Shown: in pieces, positions 1 to 9,700 of the stretch
Position numbering within the stretch: the first letter of the stretch is position 1
Layout of the letters: each line of letters starts with the position of its first letter
From: Desulfobacterales bacterium
GTDB taxonomy: Bacteria > Desulfobacterota > Desulfobacteria > Desulfobacterales > UBA2174_A
Reading direction: 5' to 3'
DNA: 34,483 bases
Assembly: GCA_025454075.1 (NCBI GenBank)
Contig: JALOPD010000020.1
Location: 1-34,483 of the forward strand
Translations under genes and position numbers: made by a program
Notes under the pieces: generated by a model
Told to the model about the DNA's origin: nothing
What the model saw: only the letters and a program-made list of their open reading frames with translations
Databases searched by the model: none

Positions 1-147
1 CGGGAACCCCGCAAGGATTCAGAAGGCGGCTTCGGCCGCGGAGGACGCCCCGGCGGGGGCGGAGGTTTCGGCCGCGGTCCGCGAGGTGGCGGCGGCGGTT
101 ATGGTCGGGGCGGCGGCGGCTCCGGTCGGGGCGGCGGCCGCTACTAA
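1..147 (+). CDS. C-terminal tail of Gly/Arg-rich protein, probably an RRM-type RNA-binding protein (partial)
   Basis: Reading frame 1 is open from the window edge to a TAA at 145-147 and encodes 48 residues, almost entirely Gly and Arg with scattered Phe, Tyr and Ser (GGFGRGGRPGG near the start, GRGGGRY at the end). Short bacterial RNA-binding proteins with one RRM domain often end in such an RGG-like tail, which adds nucleic acid affinity. The RRM itself would lie upstream of the window and is not seen, so the family call is inference from composition; another protein with a Gly-rich tail is possible. A strong terminator follows 20 bases after the stop, so the gene ends its transcript here. 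Confidence 0.6.
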   Translation, partial: REPRKDSEGGFGRGGRPGGGGGFGRGPRGGGGGYGRGGGGSGRGGGRY

Positions 148-167
148 CCGCAAGATACATCATGAGC

Positions 168-208
168 GGGGGGCGTTTTTCGGGGATCGGAGCGCCCCCC
201 TCCTCTTT
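168..208 (+). terminator. Rho-independent-like terminator after the Gly-rich protein gene
   Basis: GGGGGGCG at 168-175 pairs perfectly with CGCCCCCC at 193-200, a very GC-rich 8-bp stem with a 17-base loop. The downstream tract is pyrimidine-rich (TCCTCTTT) rather than a pure T run. Confidence 0.6.
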
Positions 209-285
209 ATAACATCATTGCGTTTTTTACGTCCCGGATAAGAAGGTGATTTCAGGAAACTGCATTTTTTGTCGAGCCTACCGTA

Positions 286-302
286 TTAACAAGCCTTGTT
301 AA
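286..302. promoter_or_regulatory. 17-bp perfect palindrome between convergent genes
   Basis: TTAACAAG, a central C, then CTTGTTAA. The single-base centre makes a hairpin loop unlikely without melting the inner pairs, so it reads better as a protein-binding dyad or a short bidirectional terminator. A further inverted repeat AGAAGGT (241-247) / ACCTTCT (303-309) encloses it. It lies between the convergent ends of the Gly-rich protein gene and the double-HTH gene. Function is not known. Confidence 0.35.
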
Positions 303-337
303 ACCTTCTATTTCAGCTTGCCGGACACCTTCAGGAC

Positions 338-880
338 TTATTTGCGCGCCAGGCGGCTGATGTCGGGAGCCTGAAAATTGCTGTCCAGCACCCGCCACTC
401 GCCGGCATCTGATTTGACTCCCCGCAGCCTGCCGCTTTTAAGCCACTCCGACACGCCCTTTTCAGTCAGGTAGGTCATTGCCGCGAATTCCGGGATGGAA
501 TAGGTCTTTTCCTCCGGCGCAGGTTCGGGACGGGAGGACGCTGCCGGCGCTTCCGTCTCGGCCTTCGGAGCGGAAGGCGGCGGCGGTGCCGCTACCGGCA
601 GCTTCCGGGCCGCCGGCGCGCCTGCCTTCGATGCAGGCGCCTTGGGCGGTTTGGGAGACGCGGCCGCCTTGGATGGTTTTTTGTATGCCTTCGCTCTCGG
701 TGCTTTCCCGAGTTCGCGGACGCTCTTCGAATCGAGCTGGCTCGGGGGAATCATCCATGCGTTGCCCTCTTTCTTGGCTTTCAGTTTGCCGTCCCGGATG
801 AGCTTGGAAATGGCGGCTGCCGGGATTCCGGTAGCCTTGGCGAACTCACTGGTGGTCATCGGTTTGGTCTGCGTGGCCAT
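338..880 (-). CDS. Protein with two helix-turn-helix (MerR/excisionase-like) domains joined by an Ala/Pro/Lys linker
   Basis: 180 residues. Residues about 8-52 (TTSEFAKATGIP, then SKLIRDGKLKAKKEG and a short wing ending in IPPSQLD) look like a small winged HTH_17/excisionase-type DNA-binding domain. Residues about 126-172 repeat the layout (YSIPEFAAMTYLTEKGVSEW, LKSGRLRGVKSDAGEWRV). The 70-odd residues between are nearly all Ala, Pro, Lys and Ser, reminiscent of histone-H1-like tails. Such a protein could bridge two DNA sites or act as a nucleoid-associated factor; this is inference. An AAAGGA Shine-Dalgarno precedes the ATG by 6 bases, and a promoter candidate lies about 90 bases upstream, so it is probably transcribed on its own. 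No close family member with a known job is recognised. Confidence 0.8.
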   Translation of the reverse strand: MATQTKPMTTSEFAKATGIPAAAISKLIRDGKLKAKKEGNAWMIPPSQLDSKSVRELGKAPRAKAYKKPSKAAASPKPPKAPASKAGAPAARKLPVAAPPPPSAPKAETEAPAASSRPEPAPEEKTYSIPEFAAMTYLTEKGVSEWLKSGRLRGVKSDAGEWRVLDSNFQAPDISRLARK

Positions 881-968
881 GTTTCGTCCTTTCGTGGCTT
901 AGTAGGGGTTATCAAGCCGGTCGCCCGAGTTTCGACAGGAGCCCGCCATTCGCACAGGGCTTGTTTTT

Positions 969-996
969 CTTATAATAAAAACCGTTATAATAGCAA
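969..996 (-). promoter_or_regulatory. Candidate sigma-70 promoter for the double-HTH gene
   Basis: On the minus strand TTGCTA (996-991) and TATAAG (974-969) are separated by 16 bases, in a markedly AT-rich patch of otherwise GC-rich DNA. The implied transcript starts about 80 bases before the ATG at 880. Confidence 0.45.
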
Positions 997-1038
997 ATCG
1001 CAACCCAAATGACGTCGGTTTGAACGAAGCCTGGCGCG

Positions 1039-2169
1039 TTAATGCGGCAAGGCCTGCGACAGATCGGCGATGATGTCGTCCGCATCTTCGATTCCGACCG
1101 AAAGCCGCAGCAGCCCGTCCGTGATCCCCAGCTCCGCCCGTTCGGCCGGCGCCAGCTTGACGTGGGACGTGGCTGACGGCGCGCAGATGATCGTCTCCAC
1201 CCCTCCCAGGCTCAAGGCCGGCGCGACGAGCTGAAGACGGCGCAGAAACCGGTCGGCGCTGATCCTGCGCTCGTCCACCTCGAAGGACATCATCCCCCCG
1301 AACCCCCACATCTGCTTGCGGGCGACGGCGTACCCGGGATGGGTCTCCAGCCCGGGATAGTTGACGCGGCGGACGGCCGGGTGGCGCGCCAGAAATTCCG
1401 CGATGGCCATGGCGTTCGCATTCTGGCGTTCCACGCGCACCGACAGCGTCTTGAGACTGCGCTCGAGCAGGTGGCAGGCCAGGGCATTCATGCTGCCGCC
1501 CAGATTGACCGCCGCCTCCTTCACCCTGCGAATCGGCGCCGCCCGGCCCACGGCGGCGCCGCAGCAGAGATCGCTGTGGCCGCCTAGGTACTTGGTGGCG
1601 CTGTGGACCACGACGTCGATGCCCAAAGGGACGGGGTTCTGGTTGACGGGGCTGGCGAAGGTGTTGTCGATGGCCGTGACGATATGCCGGTCCCGGCCGA
1701 TTTTGGCGACCGCCGCAATGTCGGTGATCAGCAGCAGGGGGTTGGAGGGCGATTCGATGTAGATCAGTTTGGTGTTCGGCCGGACGGCCGCTGCTATGTC
1801 TTCCGGTCGGTTCGCCACGAACGTGTGCTCTATCCGGAAGCGGTCGAAGTCGGCGGTTATGAAGTGGTGGGTGCCGCCGTAGATGTCCCTCTGGATGACG
1901 GCGTGGTCGCCGCTGCTGAGGAACGCCATCATCACCGAGCTGATGGCCGCCATGCCGGAGCTGAACAGGATGCCGTCCTCGGCGGCTTCCAGGGCGCAGA
2001 GTTTTTCGACAACGACGCGTTGGTTGGGGGTGTTGTAGTAACGGGGGTAGATGTTCTCCGTCGCATCCAGGTATTCAAAGGAGGAAGAGGGGTAAATCGG
2101 GCTGTTCAACCCGCGCGTGGCCTTGTCTTTGCGGGTCCCGGTGTGAACGCACTGCGTGGTTTTCTGCAT
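1039..2169 (-). CDS. Cys/Met metabolism PLP-dependent enzyme (cystathionine gamma-synthase / gamma-lyase family)
   Basis: 376 residues, the usual length for this fold-type I family. The PLP lysine lies in SATKYLGGHSDL (about residue 193), the substrate-domain SSGMAA motif near residue 70 and the phosphate-binding YPRYYNTPN near residue 45 are present, and the C-terminal LRLSVGIED motif closes the protein. Members make or break C-S bonds in cystathionine, homocysteine or methionine; cystathionine gamma-synthase, gamma-lyase and methionine gamma-lyase cannot be told apart here. The ATG is preceded by AAGGAA at good spacing. It is transcribed away from the sensor kinase gene; no sulfur-assimilation neighbour is present, so context does not narrow the substrate. 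Confidence 0.9.
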   Translation of the reverse strand: MQKTTQCVHTGTRKDKATRGLNSPIYPSSSFEYLDATENIYPRYYNTPNQRVVVEKLCALEAAEDGILFSSGMAAISSVMMAFLSSGDHAVIQRDIYGGTHHFITADFDRFRIEHTFVANRPEDIAAAVRPNTKLIYIESPSNPLLLITDIAAVAKIGRDRHIVTAIDNTFASPVNQNPVPLGIDVVVHSATKYLGGHSDLCCGAAVGRAAPIRRVKEAAVNLGGSMNALACHLLERSLKTLSVRVERQNANAMAIAEFLARHPAVRRVNYPGLETHPGYAVARKQMWGFGGMMSFEVDERRISADRFLRRLQLVAPALSLGGVETIICAPSATSHVKLAPAERAELGITDGLLRLSVGIEDADDIIADLSQALPH

Positions 2170-2298
2170 GAGGGGGTTCCTTGTTGGAGGGTTGGAGTTG
2201 TTTTCCGCACGCCGCGGCCGGCCCTTGGGGTTTCCTTAATCGAAATGCGCTCATATGGCAACGCTATTTGTGAACCGACCACGGTCGCGTAACCGGGG

Positions 2299-2349
2299 AC
2301 AGGCTCTCGGCGAAAGCCTGTTGACAGCGCTCGCGCACTAGCCTACTTC
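2299..2349 (+). promoter_or_regulatory. Inverted repeat plus TTGACA element upstream of the sensor kinase gene
   Basis: ACAGGCT (2299-2305) and AGCCTGT (2315-2321) form a perfect 7-bp inverted repeat with a 9-base spacer. It abuts a consensus TTGACA at 2321-2326. The matching -10 is poor (TACTTC, 2344-2349, 17-base spacer). A repressor or activator site overlapping a promoter is a reasonable reading but unproven. Confidence 0.35.
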
Positions 2350-2462
2350 TGGCATCAGGATGCCGGCGCAAAATGAGGGTCGCCGCATGCGAATTCTTCG
2401 GCAGCAGGGGGCCCCGGTGCCGGCATCGTGTGCACGGGTTTGTCCTGATGGGGCAGCCGGGT

Positions 2463-4955
2463 ATGAAACACCCTCATGCGAGCATCTTCCTACCGGTTCT
2501 TCTCTTTCTGGTGCTTGTCGGCGCCGGCGGCTGTGAATCCAGGGACTCAAAGCCGCCCGTGGCGGTGCAGGGTGTCCTGGACCTGACCCAATGGGATTTC
2601 GATCGCCGCGGGCCGGCCGAACTGAGCGGCGAGTATGAATTTTACTGGAACCAGCACCTGAGCCCCGCCGATTTCGATGCGGCCTCCCCTCCCCGCCCTT
2701 CCGGATTCATCAACGTTCCCGGGTTCTGGAACGGCTACCGCCTGAACGATTCCGAACTCCACGGCAGCGGCTACGCCACCTATCGCCTGACGGTGCGCCT
2801 GGCCGCCGCCGGGATTCATCTCGGGCTGAAAATCCTGGAGGTTTCGACCGCCTATCGATTGTACGTGGATGGGGTTGAAATGGCCGCGGTCGGAGCGGCC
2901 GGGAAAGACCCGCAGACCAGTGTGCCCGGCCAATACCCCGTGATCCTGTCTTTCACACCGGGCTCCGACCGGATCGTTCTGCTCATCCAGGTGAGCAACT
3001 TCCACCACCGGCGGGGGGGGCTGTGGGAGCGGATCACCCTCGGCCGAGCCGAGCAAATCGCCAGGCTGCACGAGCGCGAGCGCGGGCTTGATTTTTTCCT
3101 GCTCGGCGGCATTTTCATCATGGCGGTCTATCACCTTGGGCTCTTTCTGGCCCGGCGCAAATTCCGGTCGACGCTCTACTTCGGCATCTTCTGCTTTCTG
3201 GTCGTCCTGAGGCTTTTTACCACGGACGAACGGTATCTGGTGCAGATCCTGCCGGCCCTCGACTGGGAACTGCTGGTGAAGATCGAATACCTGTCCTTCT
3301 ATCTGGCCGTCCCCGTCTTCGGGATGTTCATCCAGTCGCTCTTCTCGGTGATCCCTCGCAAACTGCTGCGGCTGGTCCAATTTCTCGGGGGCGGTTTTTC
3401 GTTGCTCGTCCTTGTCGCGCCGGTCCGGATTTTTTCCTACAGCCTGCCGGTTTACGAACTCATCACCCTGGCCCTGATGGCCTACACCTTCCGGGTGATG
3501 CTGTCGGAATCCGTCCAGCGGCAACCCGAGGCGCTCGTGTTCCTCGCCGGCACGATTCTGCTGTGCCTGACGGTGCTCAACGACATCCTGTACGTGGAGC
3601 GCGTCGTCGATACCGGTTTCTTCGCCCCGCTTGGCCTTTTTGTCTTCGTCTTCGCCCAGGCGTTTATCCTCTACCTGAGGATTATGAAGGCCTTCACGTT
3701 GGTCGAAACCCGGGGCGTCGAGCTGCGCGACACGCTCGAATCCTACAAACAGGAGGTCCTCGACCGCATGCGCATCGAGGAGGCCCTGCGCGAAAGCGAA
3801 GAAAAATACCGCACCATTCTGAACAGCATCCAGGAAGGATACTACGAGGTTGACCTGAGCGGCAACATGATGTTCTGCAACGATTCCCTGTGCGCGATCA
3901 TCGGCTATTCCCGGGACGAGCTGATCGGGATGAACAACCGTCAATACATGCCGATGGAGGCCTTCAAACGAGTCTACGAGACGTTCCTGCGCGTGTACCG
4001 CACGGGGGAGGCCACCAAGGCGTTCGATTGGGAGGTCATCACCAAGGACGGCTCCAAAAAAATCGTGGAGGCCTCCGTGACCCTGATCCGGGACGTGAAA
4101 GGCGCCCCCGCCGGGTTCCGGGGCGTGGTGCGCGACATCACCGAGCGCAAACGGGCCGAGGAACAGGCGCGGGTGCATCAACAGCAGCTGATGCAGGCCA
4201 GCAAAATGGCGGCCCTCGGGGTGCTGGTCTCCGGGGTGGCGCACGAGATCAACAACCCCAACAACTTCATCATGCTGAACGCCCCGATCCTGCGGGAAAC
4301 CTGGGAGAGCGCGCTGCCGGTTCTTGATGCGTACTATAAGGAGAACGGGGATTTTCTGATGGGCGGCATGATGTACTCCGAGATGCGGGAGCAAATGCCC
4401 AAGCTCCTGTCCGGGGTCTCCCAGGGTGCCGAGCGCATCAAGCAGATCGTGGCCAACCTCAAGAGCTACGTGCGCGGGGACGGCGGCGATCTGAGCCAGG
4501 CGGTGGATGTCAACGCGGTCATCCGGTCTGCCCTGTCCCTCATCTCCAACGTCATCAAGAACGCCACCGATCACTTCACGGTCAAATACGAAGACGACCT
4601 GCCGCTGGCCAGAGGCAGTTTCCAGCGCCTCGAGCAGGTGATCATCAACCTGATTCAAAACGCCTGCCAGGCCCTGCCGGACAGGAAAAAAGGCCTTTTC
4701 GTCACCACCGGCCGGGCCGGCGACGGGGCGGGCGTTGTCATCACCATACACGACGAAGGCAGCGGCATCCGACCGGAGGACCTGCCGCGCGTCCGCGAGC
4801 CTCTCTTCACCACCCGGCAGGACGCAGGCGGGATCGGCCTGGGGCTCTCCATCTCCTCCAAGATCATCGAGGAACACCGGGGCCGCCTGGAATTCGCGTC
4901 GGAGCCCGGAAAGGGGACCACGGTGACGATCACGCTCCCGGCCGCTCCGGGGTGA
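2463..4955 (+). CDS. Membrane sensor histidine kinase (7TMR-DISM type sensor, PAS, HisKA, HATPase)
   Basis: About 830 residues from this ATG. An upstream in-frame ATG at 2373 would add 30 residues that do not look like a signal sequence; starting here gives a Lys, a hydrophobic run and a lipobox-like VGAGGC, so the N terminus may be lipidated. Residues about 35-200 form an extracytoplasmic domain of the 7TMR-DISM sugar-binding-like kind; about 208-403 hold a run of hydrophobic segments matching the 7TM module. A PAS domain covers about 441-557, then the phosphoacceptor motif VAHEINNPNNF (His about 594), an N box (LIQNACQAL) and the G boxes DEGSGI and GIGLGLS. It should sense an external ligand and phosphorylate the regulator 31 bases downstream. 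The ligand is unknown. Confidence 0.88.
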   Translation: MKHPHASIFLPVLLFLVLVGAGGCESRDSKPPVAVQGVLDLTQWDFDRRGPAELSGEYEFYWNQHLSPADFDAASPPRPSGFINVPGFWNGYRLNDSELHGSGYATYRLTVRLAAAGIHLGLKILEVSTAYRLYVDGVEMAAVGAAGKDPQTSVPGQYPVILSFTPGSDRIVLLIQVSNFHHRRGGLWERITLGRAEQIARLHERERGLDFFLLGGIFIMAVYHLGLFLARRKFRSTLYFGIFCFLVVLRLFTTDERYLVQILPALDWELLVKIEYLSFYLAVPVFGMFIQSLFSVIPRKLLRLVQFLGGGFSLLVLVAPVRIFSYSLPVYELITLALMAYTFRVMLSESVQRQPEALVFLAGTILLCLTVLNDILYVERVVDTGFFAPLGLFVFVFAQAFILYLRIMKAFTLVETRGVELRDTLESYKQEVLDRMRIEEALRESEEKYRTILNSIQEGYYEVDLSGNMMFCNDSLCAIIGYSRDELIGMNNRQYMPMEAFKRVYETFLRVYRTGEATKAFDWEVITKDGSKKIVEASVTLIRDVKGAPAGFRGVVRDITERKRAEEQARVHQQQLMQASKMAALGVLVSGVAHEINNPNNFIMLNAPILRETWESALPVLDAYYKENGDFLMGGMMYSEMREQMPKLLSGVSQGAERIKQIVANLKSYVRGDGGDLSQAVDVNAVIRSALSLISNVIKNATDHFTVKYEDDLPLARGSFQRLEQVIINLIQNACQALPDRKKGLFVTTGRAGDGAGVVITIHDEGSGIRPEDLPRVREPLFTTRQDAGGIGLGLSISSKIIEEHRGRLEFASEPGKGTTVTITLPAAPG

Positions 4956-4986
4956 ACGGGTGTGCGAAGCCAGAAAGGATTTTGTC

Positions 4987-6414
4987 ATGAGCCGGACCAT
5001 CTACCCGCAGCTGCCCGTCATGCTGGTCGACGACGAAGCCCAGGCCCTGACCAGCTTCGAGGTGACCCTGCGCTCCGCCGGCGTCAACCATATCATGACC
5101 TGCGGCGACAGCCGCGAGGTCATGACCGTCCTCGGCCGGCAGGAGATCGAGATCATGCTCCTGGACCTGTGGATGCCCCACGTCTCCGGGGAGGAGCTGC
5201 TGCGGCAGATTGCGGCCGAGTACCCGGATGTGCCGGTGGTCATCGTCACGGGGGCGGACGACGTCGAGACCGCCGTCAAGTGCATGAAGCAGGGGGCGCT
5301 CGACTACATCGTCAAGCCGGTCGAAAAGAGCCGACTCGTCAGCAGCGTGAAGCGGGGCATCGAACTGCGCGAGCTGCACCGTGAAAACCAGCTGCTCAAG
5401 GCGCGGGTCCTGTCCGATCGGGTGAGCCGGCCCGAAGCCTTTGCGGACATCGTCACCCTCAGCCCGGCCATGCGCGCCGTCTTCCAGTATGCGGAAGCGG
5501 TGGCCCCAAGCCCGCGGCCGGTCCTGGTCACCGGCGAGACCGGGGTGGGCAAGGAGCTTGTGGCCCGGGCCCTGCACGTCCTGAGCGGGCGCAAGGGGGG
5601 CTTCGTGCCGGTCAATGTGGCGGGCCTGGACGATCACGTCTTCGCCGACACGCTCTTCGGCCACAAAAAGGGCGCCTTCACCGGCGCCATGGAAGGCCGG
5701 CCGGGTCTTCTGGAGCAGGCGGCGAGCGGCACGCTTTTCCTGGACGAGATCGGGGACCTCAGCGCCGTCTCCCAAGTCAAGCTCCTGCGGCTGCTGCAGG
5801 ACGGCGAGTATCTGCCGCTGGGCTCGGACGTTGCCAAGCGCTCGGATGCCCGCATCCTGGTGGCGACGAACCAGGATCTCGAAGCCGCCCGCAACGCCGG
5901 GCGCTTCCGCAAGGACCTCTATTACCGGCTCTGCGGCCACCACATCCACATCCCGCCGCTGCGGGACCGGCCTGAAGATTTGGCCGTGCTGCTGGATCAC
6001 TTTTTGGGAAAAGCGGCCGAAAGCCTGGGCCGGAAAAAGCCGACGCCGCCGGATGAGCTGACCAAGCTGCTGGCGGTCTACCATTTCCCCGGAAATGTGC
6101 GCGAGCTGGAATCCATGGTTTACAACGCCGTCAGCCTCCACGGCTCGGGGAAGCTGTCGATGGAGGCTTTCAAGGCGGAGATCTTCAAGCGGCAGCCGGG
6201 TCTGGCCGGCGCCGTCGAGCCGAAACCGGATGAGACGGCCTCCCAGCTGGTCTTCCCGGAACAGTTGCCGACCCTCCGGCAGATCGAGCAGCTGCTGGTG
6301 GACGAAGCGCTGCGCCGCTCGGGCGGCAACCAGTCCATCGCCGCGGCCATGCTCGGCATCACGCGCCAGGCGCTCAACAAGCGGCTGCACAAGGCCGATG
6401 GGTCCGATGGATAA
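4987..6414 (+). CDS. Sigma-54-dependent response regulator (NtrC/AtoC type)
   Basis: 475 residues. Receiver domain at 1-120 with acidic pocket DDE (15-17), phosphoacceptor Asp60 in LLDLWMPH and the Lys of VKPVEK. The AAA+ domain has Walker A GETGVGKE (from 183), the GAFTGA loop that contacts sigma-54 (from 229) and Walker B LFLDEIGDL. A Fis-type helix-turn-helix ends the protein (SIAAAMLGITRQALNKRLHK). The start is set by AAAGGA a few bases upstream; a longer in-frame version from 4960 has no support. It is the partner of the preceding kinase and would open sigma-54 promoters. No convincing -24/-12 site is visible within the window, so the target genes are not defined; the downstream activator-ATPase genes are the nearest candidates. 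Confidence 0.93.
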   Translation: MSRTIYPQLPVMLVDDEAQALTSFEVTLRSAGVNHIMTCGDSREVMTVLGRQEIEIMLLDLWMPHVSGEELLRQIAAEYPDVPVVIVTGADDVETAVKCMKQGALDYIVKPVEKSRLVSSVKRGIELRELHRENQLLKARVLSDRVSRPEAFADIVTLSPAMRAVFQYAEAVAPSPRPVLVTGETGVGKELVARALHVLSGRKGGFVPVNVAGLDDHVFADTLFGHKKGAFTGAMEGRPGLLEQAASGTLFLDEIGDLSAVSQVKLLRLLQDGEYLPLGSDVAKRSDARILVATNQDLEAARNAGRFRKDLYYRLCGHHIHIPPLRDRPEDLAVLLDHFLGKAAESLGRKKPTPPDELTKLLAVYHFPGNVRELESMVYNAVSLHGSGKLSMEAFKAEIFKRQPGLAGAVEPKPDETASQLVFPEQLPTLRQIEQLLVDEALRRSGGNQSIAAAMLGITRQALNKRLHKADGSDG

Positions 6415-6726
6415 CGGTGCAACAAGGTTTGACGGGTCAACCGGCCGCTTCGATAACCGCTTTAAAAGATTCAACGAGTCCGCATTCACTGCCCACGCTG
6501 CGCTGATCCCGGTTGCAGCCTTTCCATGGGAAGATTCGGCCTTGATTCCGTGGACGGGGTCCCTCCTGGAATTTTCTTGAAATTGCATTCGCCCATAATA
6601 TTCAGCGGTTGCTTCCAGCGCTCGCAGCTCCGAAAATAAATGCGCGTTTGCCTTCGCCGGGTTGGTACGCCGGTTGCTCTTGCGGTTGGCCGGACCCTCG
6701 GCATTCGCAACCCAAGGAGGCAATGC
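6415..6726 (+). other. 312-base gap between the response regulator and the tandem activator ATPase
   Basis: No gene is seen. A small dyad TTGAC-GG-GTCAA is at 6429-6440. An AT-rich patch around 6571-6605 contains CATAAT (6594-6599), a possible -10 without a good -35. The last bases hold the AAGGAGG ribosome binding site at 6714-6720. No GG-N10-GC sigma-54 motif was found by eye. Confidence 0.5.
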
Positions 6727-9700
6727 ATGACACCCCCCAAAGAAGACCCGGACACCTCGGGCGGTCGGTTGTATGCGGGCATCGACGCCGGCTCGGTCAG
6801 CGTCAACGGCATCCTCATCGATGCGCAGAAACGGATCATCCACGAAAGCCCTTATCAGCGCCACTTCGGAGAGGTGGAGAAGACCGTGGCGGCGCTCGTC
6901 GACGGGCTTTACGCGCAATTCGGACCTGAACGGATCGCCGGCGCCGCCTTCACGGGCAGCCACGGGAAGCTGCTGAGCGAACGGACGGGGGCCCCTTACG
7001 AATTCGAGATCATCAGCCAGGTCCTGGGGGCAATCCACATACGGCCGGACGTCAGGACCATCATCGGCATGGGCGGCCAGGACACGGCCCTGATGCAGAT
7101 CGGCCACGCGCCGTCCGGCTGGGAACTCGAGTTTTTCAACACGAACGGCCCCTGCGCCTCCGGCACGGGGTCCTTCATCGACCAGCAGGCCGAGCGTCTG
7201 GCCATGGCCATGTACGAGCGGCGCGGAGAGCACCGCCAGCGGCCTGTGGACATCGTGCTCGCCGATTTCATCGCCCTGGGGATGAAGAGCCGGCAGCCCG
7301 CCAGTGTCGCCTGCCGCTGCACCGTGTTCACCAAGTCGGACATGATTCATCTTCAGAACAAAGGCGAGCGGCTGGAGGCGATCATCCACGGCCTGCACGT
7401 CGGCAACGCCCGGAATTACATCAGCACCATCGTCTCCAACCGGGCCTTGCACGATCCCATCCTGTTCATCGGCGGCCTGTCCCTCAACCGGCTTCAGGTC
7501 AAGGCGCTGCAGGACTATTTCCCCGGCCTGGAGGTGCCGCCCCGCAGCACCTCGATCGGCGCCCTGGGCGCCGCGCTGCACGGCCTTGCGCTCGGCAGCA
7601 CGGCCAAAGTCGACCCGGCGGACCTCACGGCCCCGTGTCGCCGGCTGGCAGCGGCGGTGCCCGTGGGTTTGAAGTTGGAGCTGAGGCGGACCGCGTTCCC
7701 GGAAACCAACGACGTTCCGCTGCGGCCGACGGGCCGCCGTCTGCGAGGCATCCTCGGAATCGACATCGGTTCAACGAGCACCAAGTACGCTCTGATTGAT
7801 GAACGGGGTCGGATGGTGCACAAACGCTACATCCCCACCCAGGGGAAACCCGTCGAGGCAGTCCAGGCCCTCCTCGAACACCTGCACGCGCAACTGGGGT
7901 CGACATTGGAAGTGGCGGGGGTGGCCACCACGGGGTCCGGCCGGAACGTGGCCGGTGATTTCCTCAAGGCCGATCTCGTCATCGACGAGATCACCGCACA
8001 CGCCCGCGGGGCTGTCGCGATCGACCCCACCGTCGACACCATTTTCGAGATCGGCGGTCAGGATTCCAAGTACATCTCCATCGGCAACACCCATCCGCTC
8101 GACTTCGACATGAACAAGGTCTGTGCCGCCGGGACGGGAAGTTTCCTGCACGAACTGGCCAACAAGCACGGCATCGACATCGTCGGCGAATTCCAGGAGG
8201 TCGCCCTGGCATCGAAAACGCCGGTGAAGCTCGCCGAGCGCTGCACGGTCTTCATGGAATCGGACCTCATGTCCTATCACCAGAAGGGCGCCGCCCGCGA
8301 GGACCTCATTGCCGGTCTCTGCTACGCGATCGTCCACAACTACCTGAACCGGGTGGTCGGCAAACGCCGGATCGGCGAGCGGGTGATGTTCCTCGGGGGG
8401 CCGTCGCTGAACAAGGCGGTAGTGGCCGCCTTCGAGAACGTCCTGGGCCGTGGCCTGCTGGTGCCGAAGCACCGGGAGGTCCTCGGGGCCTTCGGGGCCG
8501 CGGTCTGCCTGCAGGAGAGTATGCGCGCGGCGCCCGGCCGGCAAAGCCTGTTCCGCGGGATCGAGAGCGCCCTGGCGGACCGGATGGACTGCGTGGAAAA
8601 GGTGTGCCGGGCCGACTCCCGTTGCCACAACCAATGCAAGCTGAAGATCTACCGGTTCGGCGAACGCAAGAGCGTCTGGGGCGGGGAGTGCGGACGGTAC
8701 GAAACCGCCCGGCGCGACGTCGTCCGCAAGGAGGATTTCTTCGCGGTGCGCCGGCACATCTGGGAAGAGCACATGGCCGGCGTTTACGAGACGTTGCCGG
8801 ATTCGCCGCGGATGGAGGCGGACGGCAGGCCCACAGTGGGCATGCTGCGCGCCTTGTACGGTCTCCAGGCGAGCGTCCTGTGGGCGCACTTTTTCGACCG
8901 GCTCGGGTTCCGGCTGGTGCTGACGCCGCCCACCGACGAGGAAATTTCGAAAATGGGCATCGAAGCCATGCTGGCCGAGACCTGCTTCCCGGTCAAGGTC
9001 TCCCACGGCCACGCCCGGGCGCTGCTCGGGAAAACCCGGCACCTGTTCATGCCCACCCCGGTCGACATGGCCACCCCCAACCCGGCCGAGCGCGGCTGCT
9101 ACTGCCCGATGGTTCAGGGCAACACGTTCATGATCCGGGCCGCGCTGGGAATCGGCTCGAGCTCGGTCCTCAACCCCCGCCTCAGGCTCAAGTCCGACCC
9201 CGACATTCTGGCGCTCGACCTCCACGAGCAGATGGGGGGCCGGCTGGGGGTCGGCAAACCGGAGCTGCGGGATGCGCTGCGCCATGCCATGGAAAAACAG
9301 CAGCAGTTCGTTGAAGCGCTGCATCGTCGCGGGGCGGAGGCCATGCGGAGCCACCGCCCGGATGAGCCGCTGGTGGTGGTGACGGGCCGGCCCTACAACC
9401 TCTACGACGAGCGGCTGAACCTCCGGCTGGGGCAAAGCCTGGCCAAGATCGGCGTGACGGCCCTGCCCATGGACTTCATCGACGTGTCCGTGGTGGATCT
9501 TGCGGAGTTTTCCTCGATGTACTGGGGGCTCGGCGCGCAGATCCTGCGGACCGCCAAGTTGATCAGCGCGGCACCCCATCTCTTCGGTTTGCACCTGACG
9601 AATTTCGGGTGCGGCGCGGACTCGTTCATCGAGCATTTTTACAAGCACATCATGGGCGGCAAGGCCAGCCTGATCCTCGAACTGGATGAGCACAGCGCCG

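Noticed and set aside
2170..2298. S-box (SAM) riboswitch before the Cys/Met PLP enzyme gene
   Set aside because: No recognisable conserved core or terminator/antiterminator pair in the leader.
6567..6587. Possible sigma-54 promoter (TGG ... TTGCA) before the activator gene
   Set aside because: The GG and GC elements are 15 bases apart instead of 10, so the spacing is wrong.
2547..7581. Two long minus-strand frames opposite the kinase and regulator (2547-5000 and 4930-7581)
   Set aside because: Antisense shadows; no motifs, unnatural composition, while the plus strand has full domain sets.
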